Assembly: GCA_023388435.1 (NCBI GenBank)
Contig: JAEWGG010000013.1
Span: 84,425 to 148,424, forward strand
DNA: 64,000 nt
Origin: Bacillota bacterium
GTDB taxonomy: Bacteria > Bacillota > Clostridia > Saccharofermentanales > Fastidiosipilaceae
Reading direction: 5' to 3'
The notes beneath the pieces are model-generated. The model searched no databases, was not told the DNA's origin, and saw only the letters and a list, made by a program, of their open reading frames with translations. Of the stretch, positions 19,001-27,728 are shown one piece after another; within the stretch, counting starts at the first letter, position 1; each line of letters opens with the position of its first letter. The position numbers and the translations under genes are program-made.

Positions 19001-19596
19001 GGCGCATCGACCGTGTGGACCTCATGGCTGGGGAGGGCGAACTGGGCTATCGGGTTCTGGACTATAAGAGTTCCCCGCACAGCATTGACTATGCGGCCCT
19101 GCAAGCTGGTCTGAGCCACCAGCTGGGCGTCTACCTGCTCGCCGTGGCCCAGACTTTTGCCCGAGCTGCGGAGAAGTCAGCAGACAGGGACGCTCACTGG
19201 CCTGTCCGCCCCCTGTCCGCCCGCTACTACACCCTGGGCCCTCAGCGGGGCTACCTGCGCGGCGAGGACCTGCCGGAGAGCTGTGTGCAGCGTCTGGCGC
19301 GGGCCAGTGAGCAGACATTAAATCTGGAGCCAGATGAGATGCGGGCCTTTCTCCGCGCCCAGGGCCAGGTAAGCCAGGAGCAGGGGCAGGCCCTGCGGGA
19401 GGGGCGCTTTCCCCTGCGGCCCATGGCCACGGCAGCGCACAGTCCCTGTATGTTTTGCGTGGGGCAGGAGGCCTGTCCCCTGCGTAGCCCCCGTCGGCAT
19501 CTTGCGTTCCAGCGAAGTAAAAAAGCGGATTTCACCGAGTGGCTGCGGAGGCAGGCCCAGGAGATGAAACGGCAGATGGAGGACAAGCATGACTGA
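16099..19596 (+). CDS. addB: AddB, helicase-nuclease subunit
   Basis: 1165 residues when started at ATG 16099, which has AGGAGAG upstream; the frame is open further upstream but that part overlaps the ABC gene and looks non-coding. AddAB resects double-strand ends for RecA repair. The C-terminal nuclease domain is clear (GRIDRVDLMAGEGELGYRVL then DYKSS), and the iron-sulfur cysteines are present: one in YAQCPYSYW, three in PCMFCVGQEACP. Unusually, the N-terminal ATP-binding loop usually written GRxGSGKT reads IYGKQIGALRDRIL here, so Walker A is missing. It overlaps addA by 8 bases. Confidence 0.92.
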   Translation: MSMRIIYGKQIGALRDRILDEIVQADHSERRLYLVAPASRTLLLERRYLERTPAGTLMRAEVLNMSRLLLRIWELLGKSLSPQLSDQGQALLLRRLFQEEERQYPVLAPLLRKAGYQSVILEDLASLRQAGLTAASLESLAADYAAEEAASGVQGLFSYLQQKWLELARLLRRMEELGLSMGRRWQIQDEEVLADFLEDLQRRRLQGAELSATEEELLRHLASSRFYFWGQMELRELSCQAERVLRGLDQLGAELVLAIPCDFWAEQRQAQEQGALLWQPARRVLASFLRRHPTAEVERLETSTALAEVLEAVYPPAETGQRGGPAPAAAPDLLIQGRAKSQEELYTQLAAYIRQRCRQDQLRYSDFVICLGSLSYDQGRLLQCLEEAGIGAYLNERYSLQQSHLYQELLAYFALQQSGWKRPDLTRYLHYRFGAERTELWAETQAFLRYCRALDLEGWRLHRHFSRSATAERELCKEDPPESPPYMHTQGMARAYYRRYLAPLYERRPRGQGQLSSGAFTDFIGEYEKCTELERRCRQRCKAASEAGRSEESRREVGAWNSLLGFLQDLQDLLGPEQLLPLGDYLDLLRQAATASRRGSLPNRIDQVYLARPDACLATEPQELIILGLPEGGFFDEPEQPSLLGELDCHYLDRALEEGRRLRPGTQDGPYAESFKFYQLLSQVRGRLSLFIEEQSRDKLPPIWAKLAERLPAARYSWTQPYPEYWEQERCRRQVWAQQTSAPGPIPLEGLERLDGFPGVQINNTEYLKLIPEKLSISQLDVYAQCPYSYWMKYILGLEESQDVNIEAARMGSLRHLLVEQLMASLQINLGDDELRALKQDQSVKLQLSKVHEAYQKKITELAASEAAFCQASQPEQLWELLQKALEELPAAERFLERGRFGPYIRELICLFEDQRQALLEDLRQKDKEAGEQIFLPVFNEWDFQLQLPCPNENKNRSEAERSVQIQGRIDRVDLMAGEGELGYRVLDYKSSPHSIDYAALQAGLSHQLGVYLLAVAQTFARAAEKSADRDAHWPVRPLSARYYTLGPQRGYLRGEDLPESCVQRLARASEQTLNLEPDEMRAFLRAQGQVSQEQGQALREGRFPLRPMATAAHSPCMFCVGQEACPLRSPRRHLAFQRSKKADFTEWLRRQAQEMKRQMEDKHD

Positions 19597-22500
19597 GGGA
19601 AAGAGAAAATTTAGCCCCAATCCGGAACAGCAGCAGGTTCTGAATGCTCCCAGAGCAGCCATTCTTGTCTCCGCGGCGGCGGGTACAGGCAAGACGGCTA
19701 CCATGACCCAACGCATTATTCGACGTCTGGCTTCTGGGGAGCTGGAGATCAGTCAGGCTTTAATATTGACCTTCACCGAGGCGGCTGCCGCGGAGATGCG
19801 GGGCCGTATCGAAAAGGGTCTGCACGAGCGCTTGGAGGAGGCCTGTGGCCCGCTGCGGACCCGCCTGCTGGAGCAGCAGCTCCGCCTTCCCCAGGCCCAG
19901 ATTTCGACGATTCACGCCTTTTGCCTGAGTCTGATTCGCCGCTATGGACACTATCTCCAGGAGGGGGGACGCGCCCTGCTCGCAGCCCGTGTGGAGACTG
20001 CCGGAGAAGAGGCCCAGCGCTATCTGGAAGAGGCCCTGGACGAGGTTCTGGAAGCGGCCTATATCCAGGCGGAGGAGGAGATACTGGGCACCCAGAAGGG
20101 TCCGGAAGGAGCGGAGGGAGCACACGGCGAGGAGTCCCTGAAAAAACTTGTCCAGGCCCTCGAACTGCGGAGGGATCAGGGGGCCCCCTACCCCCTGATC
20201 TGGCAGCTCCACGACCTCTATGGAGGCCGCCAGGATCGGGAACTTCGGGCCTGCCTGATGGAACTCTATGGCTTCCTGCGCAGTCTGCCCGATTACCGGG
20301 ACTTCGTAGCCCAGAAGCGGGAGCTCTACGCCCAGCACTGCCAGAACCTGGGGCGGACAGCTGTCGTCTGGGACTGGCTCAGCCTCTTGCAGCAGTTGGT
20401 AGAGCGGCAGCGTGAGACCTGGCGGGAGCTGCGCCTGAGGGCCGAGGAGCTGGTCTTTGTTAAGGATAAGAAAAAGAATGCAGAGCGCCAGGAAGCGGTC
20501 TGCCAGCTTTTAGACCGCCTTTTACTCGGCCTGTCCGGCCTCTTGGCAGGGCTGGACCGCGAGGCGACAGAAGGCTGGTCGGGGGTCTGGAAGGCTGTCT
20601 ACGAACTGGGGAAAGAGCTGCGGAGCCAGGATGATGCCTGGAAGCTGCGCGCTGTGCGGGCGGAGGAGGCCAAGGCCTTCTCGAGGGACCTGCGCCGCGC
20701 CTGCTGCCAGGTGCTGAGACTCCTGGCCTGTCCCTTCACCAAGGCCCCCGAGGAGGAGCAGAAGTCGGGGCAGCTGGTCTATCCTGAGATTTTTGGCCGC
20801 GACCTGTCCGCGTACCAGGAGGACTTGGAGGCGGAGCGCCCGCGGCTCAACTATCTGCTGGACCTTGTCCTGGAACTGGACCAGCGCTATGCGGCGCGTA
20901 AGCGGGCGGAGAACTGCATTGATTACGGGGACATGGAGCACCTGGCCTATCGGCTGCTAAAAGAGGAGGCCCTGGCCCAGCAGCTGCGCCTGCAGATCCA
21001 GGAAATCTATGTTGACGAGTACCAGGATACGTCCAGCCTCCAGAATGCCATTCTTCAGCGCCTTGGAGCGGAGCGCATTTTCAAGGTGGGCGATATGAAG
21101 CAGAGTATCTATCGCTTCCGCCACGCCAATCCGGAGTATTTTCGGCAGGAGGAAAGCCAGCTCAGGGCGTCGGGACTCGAGGGGCGCCAGCTCTTCTATC
21201 TGCGGCGAAACTACAGGTCCAGACCAGGGGTGCTGGGGCTTATCAATCAGATTTTTCTGGGCCTGATGACGGAGGAAACGGCGGAGCTGGACTACCGCCA
21301 GCAGCAGTTGGAGATGCCGGAGGGGGCCCCTGAGGACGGAGAGCGGCGGCTGTATTTTTACTTCTGCCACGATGACCGGCCACGTCTGCTTGGGAGCCAG
21401 ACAGAGGAATCCGAGGAGCTTCCTGAGGACTGGGAGCGGCGGCGAGCCCTTTTTGATGACTATGAGCGGCGGGAGCTGAAAGCGGAGTACTTCTGGCTCT
21501 GCAGGCAGATTCGTAAGCTCCTGGCCACAGGGGTGGAGGCTGGGGAAATCGCCGTTCTGGCCCGTAAGCACCAGGACTTGGAGGCAGTCTGCCCGCTGCT
21601 TCAGTACTACGGCCTGGACTACAGCTACAGCCAGGAGGGACTGGCGGAGCGCCCCCTGGGTCTGCGGGCGATTCTGGCCCTCTGCCAGATACTCTGGGAC
21701 GGGGGCCGGGACCCGCACTGGCTCTTGCTGCTCCAGCAGGCTCCGGATATGGGCCGCTTCAGTCCAGAGGAGCTGATGCAGCTCCGCAAGGAGACTCAGA
21801 CCTGCGATGTGGAGCGCCGCCTGTCCCTGGGTGAGCGCTGCTGGCGGGCGTGGACAGACTGTGAACAGCTTTCCCCAGGTCTGCGTGAAAAGTTGGCGCA
21901 CTTTTACGAGCGGCTCAACTATTGGCGGAGTCGTCTGGATCAGCTGGAACTGGGCGACTTCCTGCTCGAAGTCGCCCACAGCTGGAACTATGGCCTGCAA
22001 TTCGGGGAGGAGCAGGCCGAGAGCCTCATGCCGGCCCTGATACAGCTGGCTCGTGAGGCCCAGCAGCGCCCGGGCCCCCTCGCCCAATTCCTGGAGCGGG
22101 TGGCCCGGAGCGAGGCCCTGTCACTACCTGAGGCGGAGCAGAGCCGAGGCATACAGCTCCTGACCTGGCATAAGAGCAAGGGACTGGAATTCGACCACGT
22201 CTTCCTCCTGGGAGGCGGCAAAAAACTGACAGGCAGTGACACGGGGAGCTTTTTGACCTGGTCCGAACAGGAGGGCTTCGCCCTGCGGCGGCGACGGGAC
22301 GCCCAGGGCAAGCTTGAAGCGACGCTCGTCAGCAGCCATCTGCAACGCAGGAAAGAGGAGGCCGAGCTTTCTGAGCAGCTCCGCCTGGTCTATGTCGCCC
22401 TGACCCGCGCCCGCCAGGCCCTCTATGTCCTGTCACCCTGGGACGTCTGGCCCAGGCCGGGGCAAAAGCCGAAGCCAGAAGAGGAGAAGCAGGATAATTT

Positions 22501-23746
22501 GCTGTCGTACCTTAGATCCTTTTCTTCCTTAGAAAAACCTGCTAAAGAGGACCTGGAGCGCCTGGCCAGCCGGGGCCTGTCCCTCCTCCTCCTGGCCGGT
22601 TTGCTGCGCGGGCTCAAGCAGGAAGCAGCCCTGGGCCCACAGGCGGCGGAGGCGGACGAAAGCGTGCAGAGATTTTTTGGCGGAATTCAGGAGGCGGGGC
22701 CCTGGCAGGGGCAGCACGGCAGTTTTGCTTCGGGTTTGCCCGGGCAGGTGGAACTTGACTACCAGAGTCTGAGCGCGCTCCTCCTGGCCGAGGCCCAGGA
22801 GCCCGGAGCAGCCGGGGAACATCAGATTGAGGCGCAGCTTACAGCTGTGGAGCTCGATCAAGCGGTCCTTCCAGGTCGCAGAGACCTGCCCAGCAGGGCG
22901 GAGACGGACGACTGGGAGCAGGAGCGCCTGGCCTACAGCCATCAGGCGGCGGCCCTGCACGGTCTGAAATACAGTGTCAGCGCGATCAAACGCGCTTATT
23001 ATCAGCAGAGCCAGGAGCGTCTTGGTCTGGAGGAGGCTGTGGCCACCGCAGATCAGGACCTGACTGTGGCTGATGGAGCGAGAAAAATTCAGCTCGGGGC
23101 CGCACCCCCCGATCTGAGCGCCCAGCTACGCCCCTTCCAGAGCATCTACCGCGAAAGAGGGACGGGGCAGGGAGGGAGCTCAGTGGCCAGGGCCAGGTTC
23201 TCCGCCACCGAGGAAGGCAGCATCCTCCACCGCGCCTTCTGCTACCTCCGGCCAGCCCGCCATAATACGGTGGGCCAGGCTCTGGAGGAGTGGGGCCAGG
23301 AGCGGCGTTTTGGGACGGAGGAACTGGCGCTGCTGGCCGAACGCGAGACGGAGCTGGTGGCCTTCCTGGCCAGCCCCCTGGCCGCGGACATCGCCCGCTG
23401 TGACCGCGGGGAGCCGGATACGGAGATATACCGGGAAATCCCTTTTACCATGGCCCTGCGGGCGGAGGAGCTGCTTGCAGCGGAGGCGGGGGCCTTCACC
23501 GATGCGGATAAAATTCTGGTTCAGGGGGTCATCGATCTCTGGTACCGTATCGGGGACGCGGTCTGCCTTGTTGACTATAAGACGGACTATCTCCAGGGGA
23601 CGGAGCAGGAACAGGAGTCCGAATTGCGTCGACGCTACGCCCTCCAACTGCACTACTACGCCCTCGCCATTGAGCGCGAACTGGGGCGTCCGCTGGGCCG
23701 GAGGGGGCTCTGGCTCTCGCGCCAGGGACGGTTCCTGGAGTTTTAA
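19589..23746 (+). CDS. addA: AddA, UvrD-type helicase and nuclease subunit
   Basis: 1385 residues, slightly longer than usual. Helicase motifs in order: motif I VSAAAGTGKTATM (near residue 30), motif II VDEYQDTSS, motif III/IV region VGDMKQSIYRFRHANP, motif V TWHKSKGLEFDHVFL and motif VI YVALTRARQALYV. The C-terminal nuclease domain ends with GVIDLWYRIGD and LVDYKTDY. It starts inside the last codons of addB with GGAGG upstream, so the two are translationally coupled. Several Glu/Gln-rich insertions lie between domains. Confidence 0.95.
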   Translation: MTEGKRKFSPNPEQQQVLNAPRAAILVSAAAGTGKTATMTQRIIRRLASGELEISQALILTFTEAAAAEMRGRIEKGLHERLEEACGPLRTRLLEQQLRLPQAQISTIHAFCLSLIRRYGHYLQEGGRALLAARVETAGEEAQRYLEEALDEVLEAAYIQAEEEILGTQKGPEGAEGAHGEESLKKLVQALELRRDQGAPYPLIWQLHDLYGGRQDRELRACLMELYGFLRSLPDYRDFVAQKRELYAQHCQNLGRTAVVWDWLSLLQQLVERQRETWRELRLRAEELVFVKDKKKNAERQEAVCQLLDRLLLGLSGLLAGLDREATEGWSGVWKAVYELGKELRSQDDAWKLRAVRAEEAKAFSRDLRRACCQVLRLLACPFTKAPEEEQKSGQLVYPEIFGRDLSAYQEDLEAERPRLNYLLDLVLELDQRYAARKRAENCIDYGDMEHLAYRLLKEEALAQQLRLQIQEIYVDEYQDTSSLQNAILQRLGAERIFKVGDMKQSIYRFRHANPEYFRQEESQLRASGLEGRQLFYLRRNYRSRPGVLGLINQIFLGLMTEETAELDYRQQQLEMPEGAPEDGERRLYFYFCHDDRPRLLGSQTEESEELPEDWERRRALFDDYERRELKAEYFWLCRQIRKLLATGVEAGEIAVLARKHQDLEAVCPLLQYYGLDYSYSQEGLAERPLGLRAILALCQILWDGGRDPHWLLLLQQAPDMGRFSPEELMQLRKETQTCDVERRLSLGERCWRAWTDCEQLSPGLREKLAHFYERLNYWRSRLDQLELGDFLLEVAHSWNYGLQFGEEQAESLMPALIQLAREAQQRPGPLAQFLERVARSEALSLPEAEQSRGIQLLTWHKSKGLEFDHVFLLGGGKKLTGSDTGSFLTWSEQEGFALRRRRDAQGKLEATLVSSHLQRRKEEAELSEQLRLVYVALTRARQALYVLSPWDVWPRPGQKPKPEEEKQDNLLSYLRSFSSLEKPAKEDLERLASRGLSLLLLAGLLRGLKQEAALGPQAAEADESVQRFFGGIQEAGPWQGQHGSFASGLPGQVELDYQSLSALLLAEAQEPGAAGEHQIEAQLTAVELDQAVLPGRRDLPSRAETDDWEQERLAYSHQAAALHGLKYSVSAIKRAYYQQSQERLGLEEAVATADQDLTVADGARKIQLGAAPPDLSAQLRPFQSIYRERGTGQGGSSVARARFSATEEGSILHRAFCYLRPARHNTVGQALEEWGQERRFGTEELALLAERETELVAFLASPLAADIARCDRGEPDTEIYREIPFTMALRAEELLAAEAGAFTDADKILVQGVIDLWYRIGDAVCLVDYKTDYLQGTEQEQESELRRRYALQLHYYALAIERELGRPLGRRGLWLSRQGRFLEF

Positions 23747-23771
23747 GGCCTCCCTGGCCACCTGAAATAAA

Positions 23772-23820
23772 AGCTCCCCATTCCTGGATGCAGTGTGTAC
23801 GGGTCCAGGAACGGGGAGCT
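23772..23820. terminator. Bidirectional terminator between convergent genes
   Basis: A long stem, AGCTCCCC.TTCCTGGA paired with TCCAGGAA.GGGGAGCT, lies between addA and the convergent membrane protein gene. On the minus strand it is followed by TTTTATTT; on the plus strand by CTATTTGTGT. Confidence 0.8.
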
Positions 23821-23873
23821 CTATTTGTGTCTGCATGTCGTCTATGGCCGCCAGGCGGCGAGCTTTTTCACGC

Positions 23874-26021
23874 TTATTTAGCGGCTGGGGACAGGCTGTA
23901 AATCCGCAGATTGCCCTGATCTGGGAACTCCGCCACGAGCCTCAGATTCTGACGGAAGAAGTCCTCATCCAGTTTTTCGCCCAGCTCCTGGCGCAGGCTG
24001 TCATCGACACAGATATAACGTATGTTCCAGCGTTCAATCAGCTGCTTAAAATTCTGCATATCCCGATTACAGCCCGCGTAGAGCGTGCGGGCCATGCTGT
24101 CCCGGCTGTAGGTGTCATAGCCTGCCGACCAGGGGAAGTAGGCGTGGCCCTGGAAGCTCAGCCGTCCACTGTAAAAGAAAGCGTGGTAGAACCAGGAGGG
24201 AGTCAGGAAGACTGCCTGGGGATCGCTCCGGCTTTGGAGAAACTTCGTGAGGGAGGAGCTGGTATCCAGACCGAAGCGCTGCTCAGGCCCATTTTTATAG
24301 AGATAGGCCTGCTGATCGAGGAGGCCCGTAAAGCAGGAGGCCAGCAACAAGATGAGCGCGAGGGCCCGCAGGATCAGGCGTCCCAGGCGCTGAGGGACTC
24401 TCTTCAGCTTGGCCCAGGAGCCTGCGGACCAGAGTCGGACGAGGAGGGCCGCCCAGAACGGCAGGAGCCAGAGCCGAGCGAGCAGCAGCCATTTATGGTT
24501 GACCGTGATATCTGGGGTGAGACTCAGGGTGAAGGTCAGCAGGAGGGGGAGGGCGGAGAGGCCCGCGAGGAGGGCCAGGCTGCGGCGGCGCTGCAGGAAG
24601 GGGAGGAGAAAAAAGGCTGGCAGGACCAGGCCCAAGGTGGCCAGGAGGTAGGTCAGCACCTGGGCGAGATTCGGCTGTTCCAGCAAAAAGCCCCAGTGCC
24701 AGCGCAGCTTCAGAGCCTCAAGCTGAATCTCAGAGCTCCCGGCAGCAAAAATTTTCGTCTGAGCGAGGGTGGCAAGCGCCGTGCTCAGCCCGAGCAGAAG
24801 CAGGGGGCCTTTATCGCGGAGGTAGAACCAGACTAAGGCGAGGCAGAGCAGGAGGGTGAAGAGTACGGAGCCATGCCAGAAAGGGGCCAGGAGCAGGAGT
24901 AGGAAAAGGACGGGCAGCGGCCGGTTTTTATGCCCCTCCACAGAGAGGTCGCCGCGCTCCGGAGGGAGGCGCCAGGCTCCAGGTCCCCGCCAACGCGCGC
25001 TTAGTCCCAGCCGCCCGGAGCTGCGCCGCAGCCAGGGGCTGATAAGGAGGATGACGGCTAAGGAGCAGGCCAGACCCCAGGCGAAGTGGCGCTGATTGGC
25101 CCAGACATTGAGGTTCCAGAGACCCCAGTCGTCATGCGGGCCGTGGCCCACGTAGAGGCGATTGTCGACCAGGGCTCGCCAGAGGGAGGGGGCCTGAACT
25201 TTTCCCTGAACATAGTCCTGGAAGAAGTCCCAGAAACGAAGAGAGGGATGCCAGAGGAAGAGGGGCGGGGCGAGGAGCAGGCTCCAATTGCGCCGCGCAC
25301 AGAGCTTCCAGATACAGAAGGCGAGCAGGCTCAAGAAGGCGGCCAGACCCAGGGCTGAGCAGAGATTGAGGGCTCCGACCAGGCCCAGACCCAGGCGGTC
25401 AAAGACCGCCGTGAGAAAGTAAAAATAGAAGTGATAGCGAAGTCCGGCCCCAGCGAAGAAGGGATAGGAGCTGGGATAGGGATTGAGGCCCCGACTGAAG
25501 GAGGAGATGAGGCCAATGTGGGCGGAGTAGTCACTGACTACGGAGCTCCCTGAATAGAGGACGCTGCCACGCTGGCTGAACGGATAGTAGCAGAGCAGCC
25601 AGATGCAGGCGACTAGCATTAGGACAAAAAAGAGCAGGGGCAGCTGGGCCCTGATGTCACGTGGGCGCAAGTTCCACAGCGCAGGACGGAACGGACGTCT
25701 GCGGCGGACAAAATAGTAAAGGCAGTGTCCACTGATGAGGAGGGCCCAGCTGCCAGCGGCCAGGGGCAGGGCCAGGTCTTCAGGCTTGCACAGGATCCTG
25801 GCGTACAGACTGTAGAGTAGGTAGATGGCGGGGGCGCTGGGCCAGAAGGCCAGAAGCAGGATCAGCGGCCCGCGGACGAGTCCCAGATAGCCGGGCGCTT
25901 CCTGGAGCAGATGGGGCCTCTCCCCCCGCCAGCGCAGGAGTCCGGGCAGGTCAGGCAGAAAAATCTGATTGAGGACATAGCCCCAGCAGAGTAGGAGACA
26001 GAGAAAAATTAGAGCGAACAT
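23874..26021 (-). CDS. Polytopic membrane protein, GT-C-like (possible lipid-linked glycosyltransferase)
   Basis: 715 residues with more than ten hydrophobic segments and a soluble C-terminal tail of about 120 residues (YTYSRDSMARTLYAG; WNIRYICVDDSLRQELG). The segment VVSDYSAHIGLISSFSRGLN followed by PYPSSYPFF and GAGLRYHFYFYFLTAVFDRL resembles the first loop of GT-C type glycosyltransferases (acidic residue after TM1), but no exact family could be named. The gene starts one base after the stop of a GT2 enzyme that makes polyprenyl-phosphate sugars, which supports a role in using such a donor. Function is inference. Confidence 0.7.
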   Translation of the reverse strand: MFALIFLCLLLCWGYVLNQIFLPDLPGLLRWRGERPHLLQEAPGYLGLVRGPLILLLAFWPSAPAIYLLYSLYARILCKPEDLALPLAAGSWALLISGHCLYYFVRRRRPFRPALWNLRPRDIRAQLPLLFFVLMLVACIWLLCYYPFSQRGSVLYSGSSVVSDYSAHIGLISSFSRGLNPYPSSYPFFAGAGLRYHFYFYFLTAVFDRLGLGLVGALNLCSALGLAAFLSLLAFCIWKLCARRNWSLLLAPPLFLWHPSLRFWDFFQDYVQGKVQAPSLWRALVDNRLYVGHGPHDDWGLWNLNVWANQRHFAWGLACSLAVILLISPWLRRSSGRLGLSARWRGPGAWRLPPERGDLSVEGHKNRPLPVLFLLLLLAPFWHGSVLFTLLLCLALVWFYLRDKGPLLLLGLSTALATLAQTKIFAAGSSEIQLEALKLRWHWGFLLEQPNLAQVLTYLLATLGLVLPAFFLLPFLQRRRSLALLAGLSALPLLLTFTLSLTPDITVNHKWLLLARLWLLPFWAALLVRLWSAGSWAKLKRVPQRLGRLILRALALILLLASCFTGLLDQQAYLYKNGPEQRFGLDTSSSLTKFLQSRSDPQAVFLTPSWFYHAFFYSGRLSFQGHAYFPWSAGYDTYSRDSMARTLYAGCNRDMQNFKQLIERWNIRYICVDDSLRQELGEKLDEDFFRQNLRLVAEFPDQGNLRIYSLSPAAK

Positions 26022-26022
26022 A

Positions 26023-27030
26023 TTAGCTGTGATTGATGGCCGAGGAGGGCTCGGACTCTGTGTGTAAGCTGTCTTGTGAGCGGTCTGCGGCGGGGGCTAT
26101 GCGCCGCTCTTCCAGAAAATATGGGGGCCGCTGCTTGAGGGCCTGGCAGATGCGCTGGAGGTAGGAGGCAATCAGGGAGAGGGCGAGGAGTATGGAGCCG
26201 CCCACCAGGAGGAGCAGCAGAATCACTGTGGTAAAGCCTGAGACGGAGCGTCCCAGAGCCCAGTGAATGAGGGTTTGGAGGCCCAGTATGAGGGCAAAAA
26301 TCCAGTAGGCTGCGCAGAGCCAGGGGATGAGGAGCAGGGCCTTGGAGGAGAAGGCCGCAAAGGCCTGGTAGCTCAGACGAAAGAGCTGGCGACTGGACCA
26401 CTTACTTTCGCCACAGAGGCGCTCCTCCACCGTGAAGGGCAGGGGGCGGCGGCGAAAGCCAATCCAGGCCGAGAGGGCCCGGAAAAAGGGCTCATGCTCC
26501 GGACAACTGAGGTAGGCCTGGGCGGCCTGGCGGTCCAGGAGCTTAAAGTCTGAGGCATTATTCAGGTCGAGGCCGCTGCTGCGCTTGAACAGGGCGTAGA
26601 ATGAACGGGCGGCCAGGCGGTTGAAGGCCGACTCTTTCTGGCGGGCTTCCTTGACCCCGTCGACGATGTGGTAGCCCTGGGTCCAGTATGCCAACATCTG
26701 CGGGATATAACGGGGGGGATGCTGGAGGTCGCCATCCATCAGGATCAGCACGTCAGCCCCCTCGTCGAGGCCCTCGCGGAGCAGGGCCCGAATTGCGGCC
26801 TCCTTGCCAAAATTGCGGGAGAAGCGGAGCAGGCTAAGTAGAGGATCCCTCTGCTGCTGTTCCCGCAGGGCCTGCCAGCTCCCGTCCTGCGAGCCGTCGT
26901 CGCAGGCGATAATACGGGCCCCCACGTAGTCTTCCGGCAGTGTGGACAGGACCTCGCGTACGGCCTGCAGGGTTTTCGGAAGCTGTTCTTCTTCATTATA
27001 AAAAGGAATTAGGACACAGAGTTGCGCCAT
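26023..27030 (-). CDS. GT2 glycosyltransferase, polyprenyl-phosphate sugar synthase (GtrB/DPM-like)
   Basis: 335 residues from ATG 27030; an upstream start would add a 40-residue low-quality extension. Catalytic GT-A motifs: LIPFYNEEEQ, ACDDGSQDGSW, LILMDGDLQHPP, and NNASDFKLLDRQ. Two C-terminal membrane segments (AAYWIFALILGL; TVILLLLLVGGSILLALSLI) match the GtrB layout. Such enzymes move a sugar from a nucleotide donor to undecaprenyl phosphate on the cytoplasmic face. The adjacent membrane protein is probably the enzyme that uses the product outside the membrane. Confidence 0.9.
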   Translation of the reverse strand: MAQLCVLIPFYNEEEQLPKTLQAVREVLSTLPEDYVGARIIACDDGSQDGSWQALREQQQRDPLLSLLRFSRNFGKEAAIRALLREGLDEGADVLILMDGDLQHPPRYIPQMLAYWTQGYHIVDGVKEARQKESAFNRLAARSFYALFKRSSGLDLNNASDFKLLDRQAAQAYLSCPEHEPFFRALSAWIGFRRRPLPFTVEERLCGESKWSSRQLFRLSYQAFAAFSSKALLLIPWLCAAYWIFALILGLQTLIHWALGRSVSGFTTVILLLLLVGGSILLALSLIASYLQRICQALKQRPPYFLEERRIAPAADRSQDSLHTESEPSSAINHS

Positions 27031-27242
27031 AGGCTGCCTCGTCTCTTTTTTCTTTTTCGAACCTGGGATCACGGCACGGGTCCAGCCAGGGTCGAACGCG
27101 AGTTCAATTGTAGCATGCAGCGGCCGGGAGACGCGCGTGCCAGGACGCACAGCGGGCGGCGGCTGTGATAGAATTTTCGCGATAAATCCTGCGTGGGGAG
27201 CTCCTGCCCTGTGCGTTAGGGGAGAAAGAAGGTAGTTGCCGC

Positions 27243-27728
27243 GTGCATGTTATTTTGCTCGGGTCGGGTTCCAGCATGGAGTACATGGCCAGACATTTTA
27301 TTTCTGGCTCCTTCGAGGTGGTGTTAGTGGCCCCGGAACAGCAGCGAGAGGCCCTGGAAGAGGCCCTGCAAATTCCCGTATTGACGGGGCATCCCCTGGA
27401 TCTCCAGACGCTGGAGCGGGCGGGGGTGCGGGAGGCGGCGGCTCTGATTGCCATGGACGAGAAGGAGAATATGAACATTATGTGCTGTGAGATCGCGACG
27501 TCGATCTTTGGCCTCAAACGGGCGGTGGCCCTGATTGAGGACCCCGCGCATAAGCCCTTCTTGAAGCGGCGTGGCATCATGCCTCTCTGCCTGACAGACC
27601 TGCTTATTGAGCGGACCTTGGACCTCCTGAGTGCAGAGGACGGGGAGGCGGAGCCTGAGCCTGAGCTGCCCCGACAGCAGCCGCAGATTGACCGGATTCA
27701 GGTCGAACGAAGGGAGGGGCGGGCGTGA
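27243..27728 (+). CDS. TrkA-N/RCK-like regulatory protein (short, atypical)
   Basis: 161 residues. A Rossmann-like start (VILLGSGSSMEYMARHF) then TGHPLDLQTLERAGVREAAA and IAMDEKENMNIMCCEIA follow the RCK pattern. The acidic residue that normally ends strand 2 and contacts the NAD ribose is missing (VVLVAPEQQ), so nucleotide binding may be lost. No C-terminal TrkA-C domain is seen; the end is a Glu/Pro-rich tail. Start is GTG at 27243. It overlaps the next RCK gene by 4 bases (GTGA). Confidence 0.75.
   Translation: MHVILLGSGSSMEYMARHFISGSFEVVLVAPEQQREALEEALQIPVLTGHPLDLQTLERAGVREAAALIAMDEKENMNIMCCEIATSIFGLKRAVALIEDPAHKPFLKRRGIMPLCLTDLLIERTLDLLSAEDGEAEPEPELPRQQPQIDRIQVERREGRA

Noticed and set aside
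23793..24836. 347-codon plus-strand frame opposite the membrane protein gene
   Set aside because: Composition is typical of an antisense shadow and it crosses the addA terminator.
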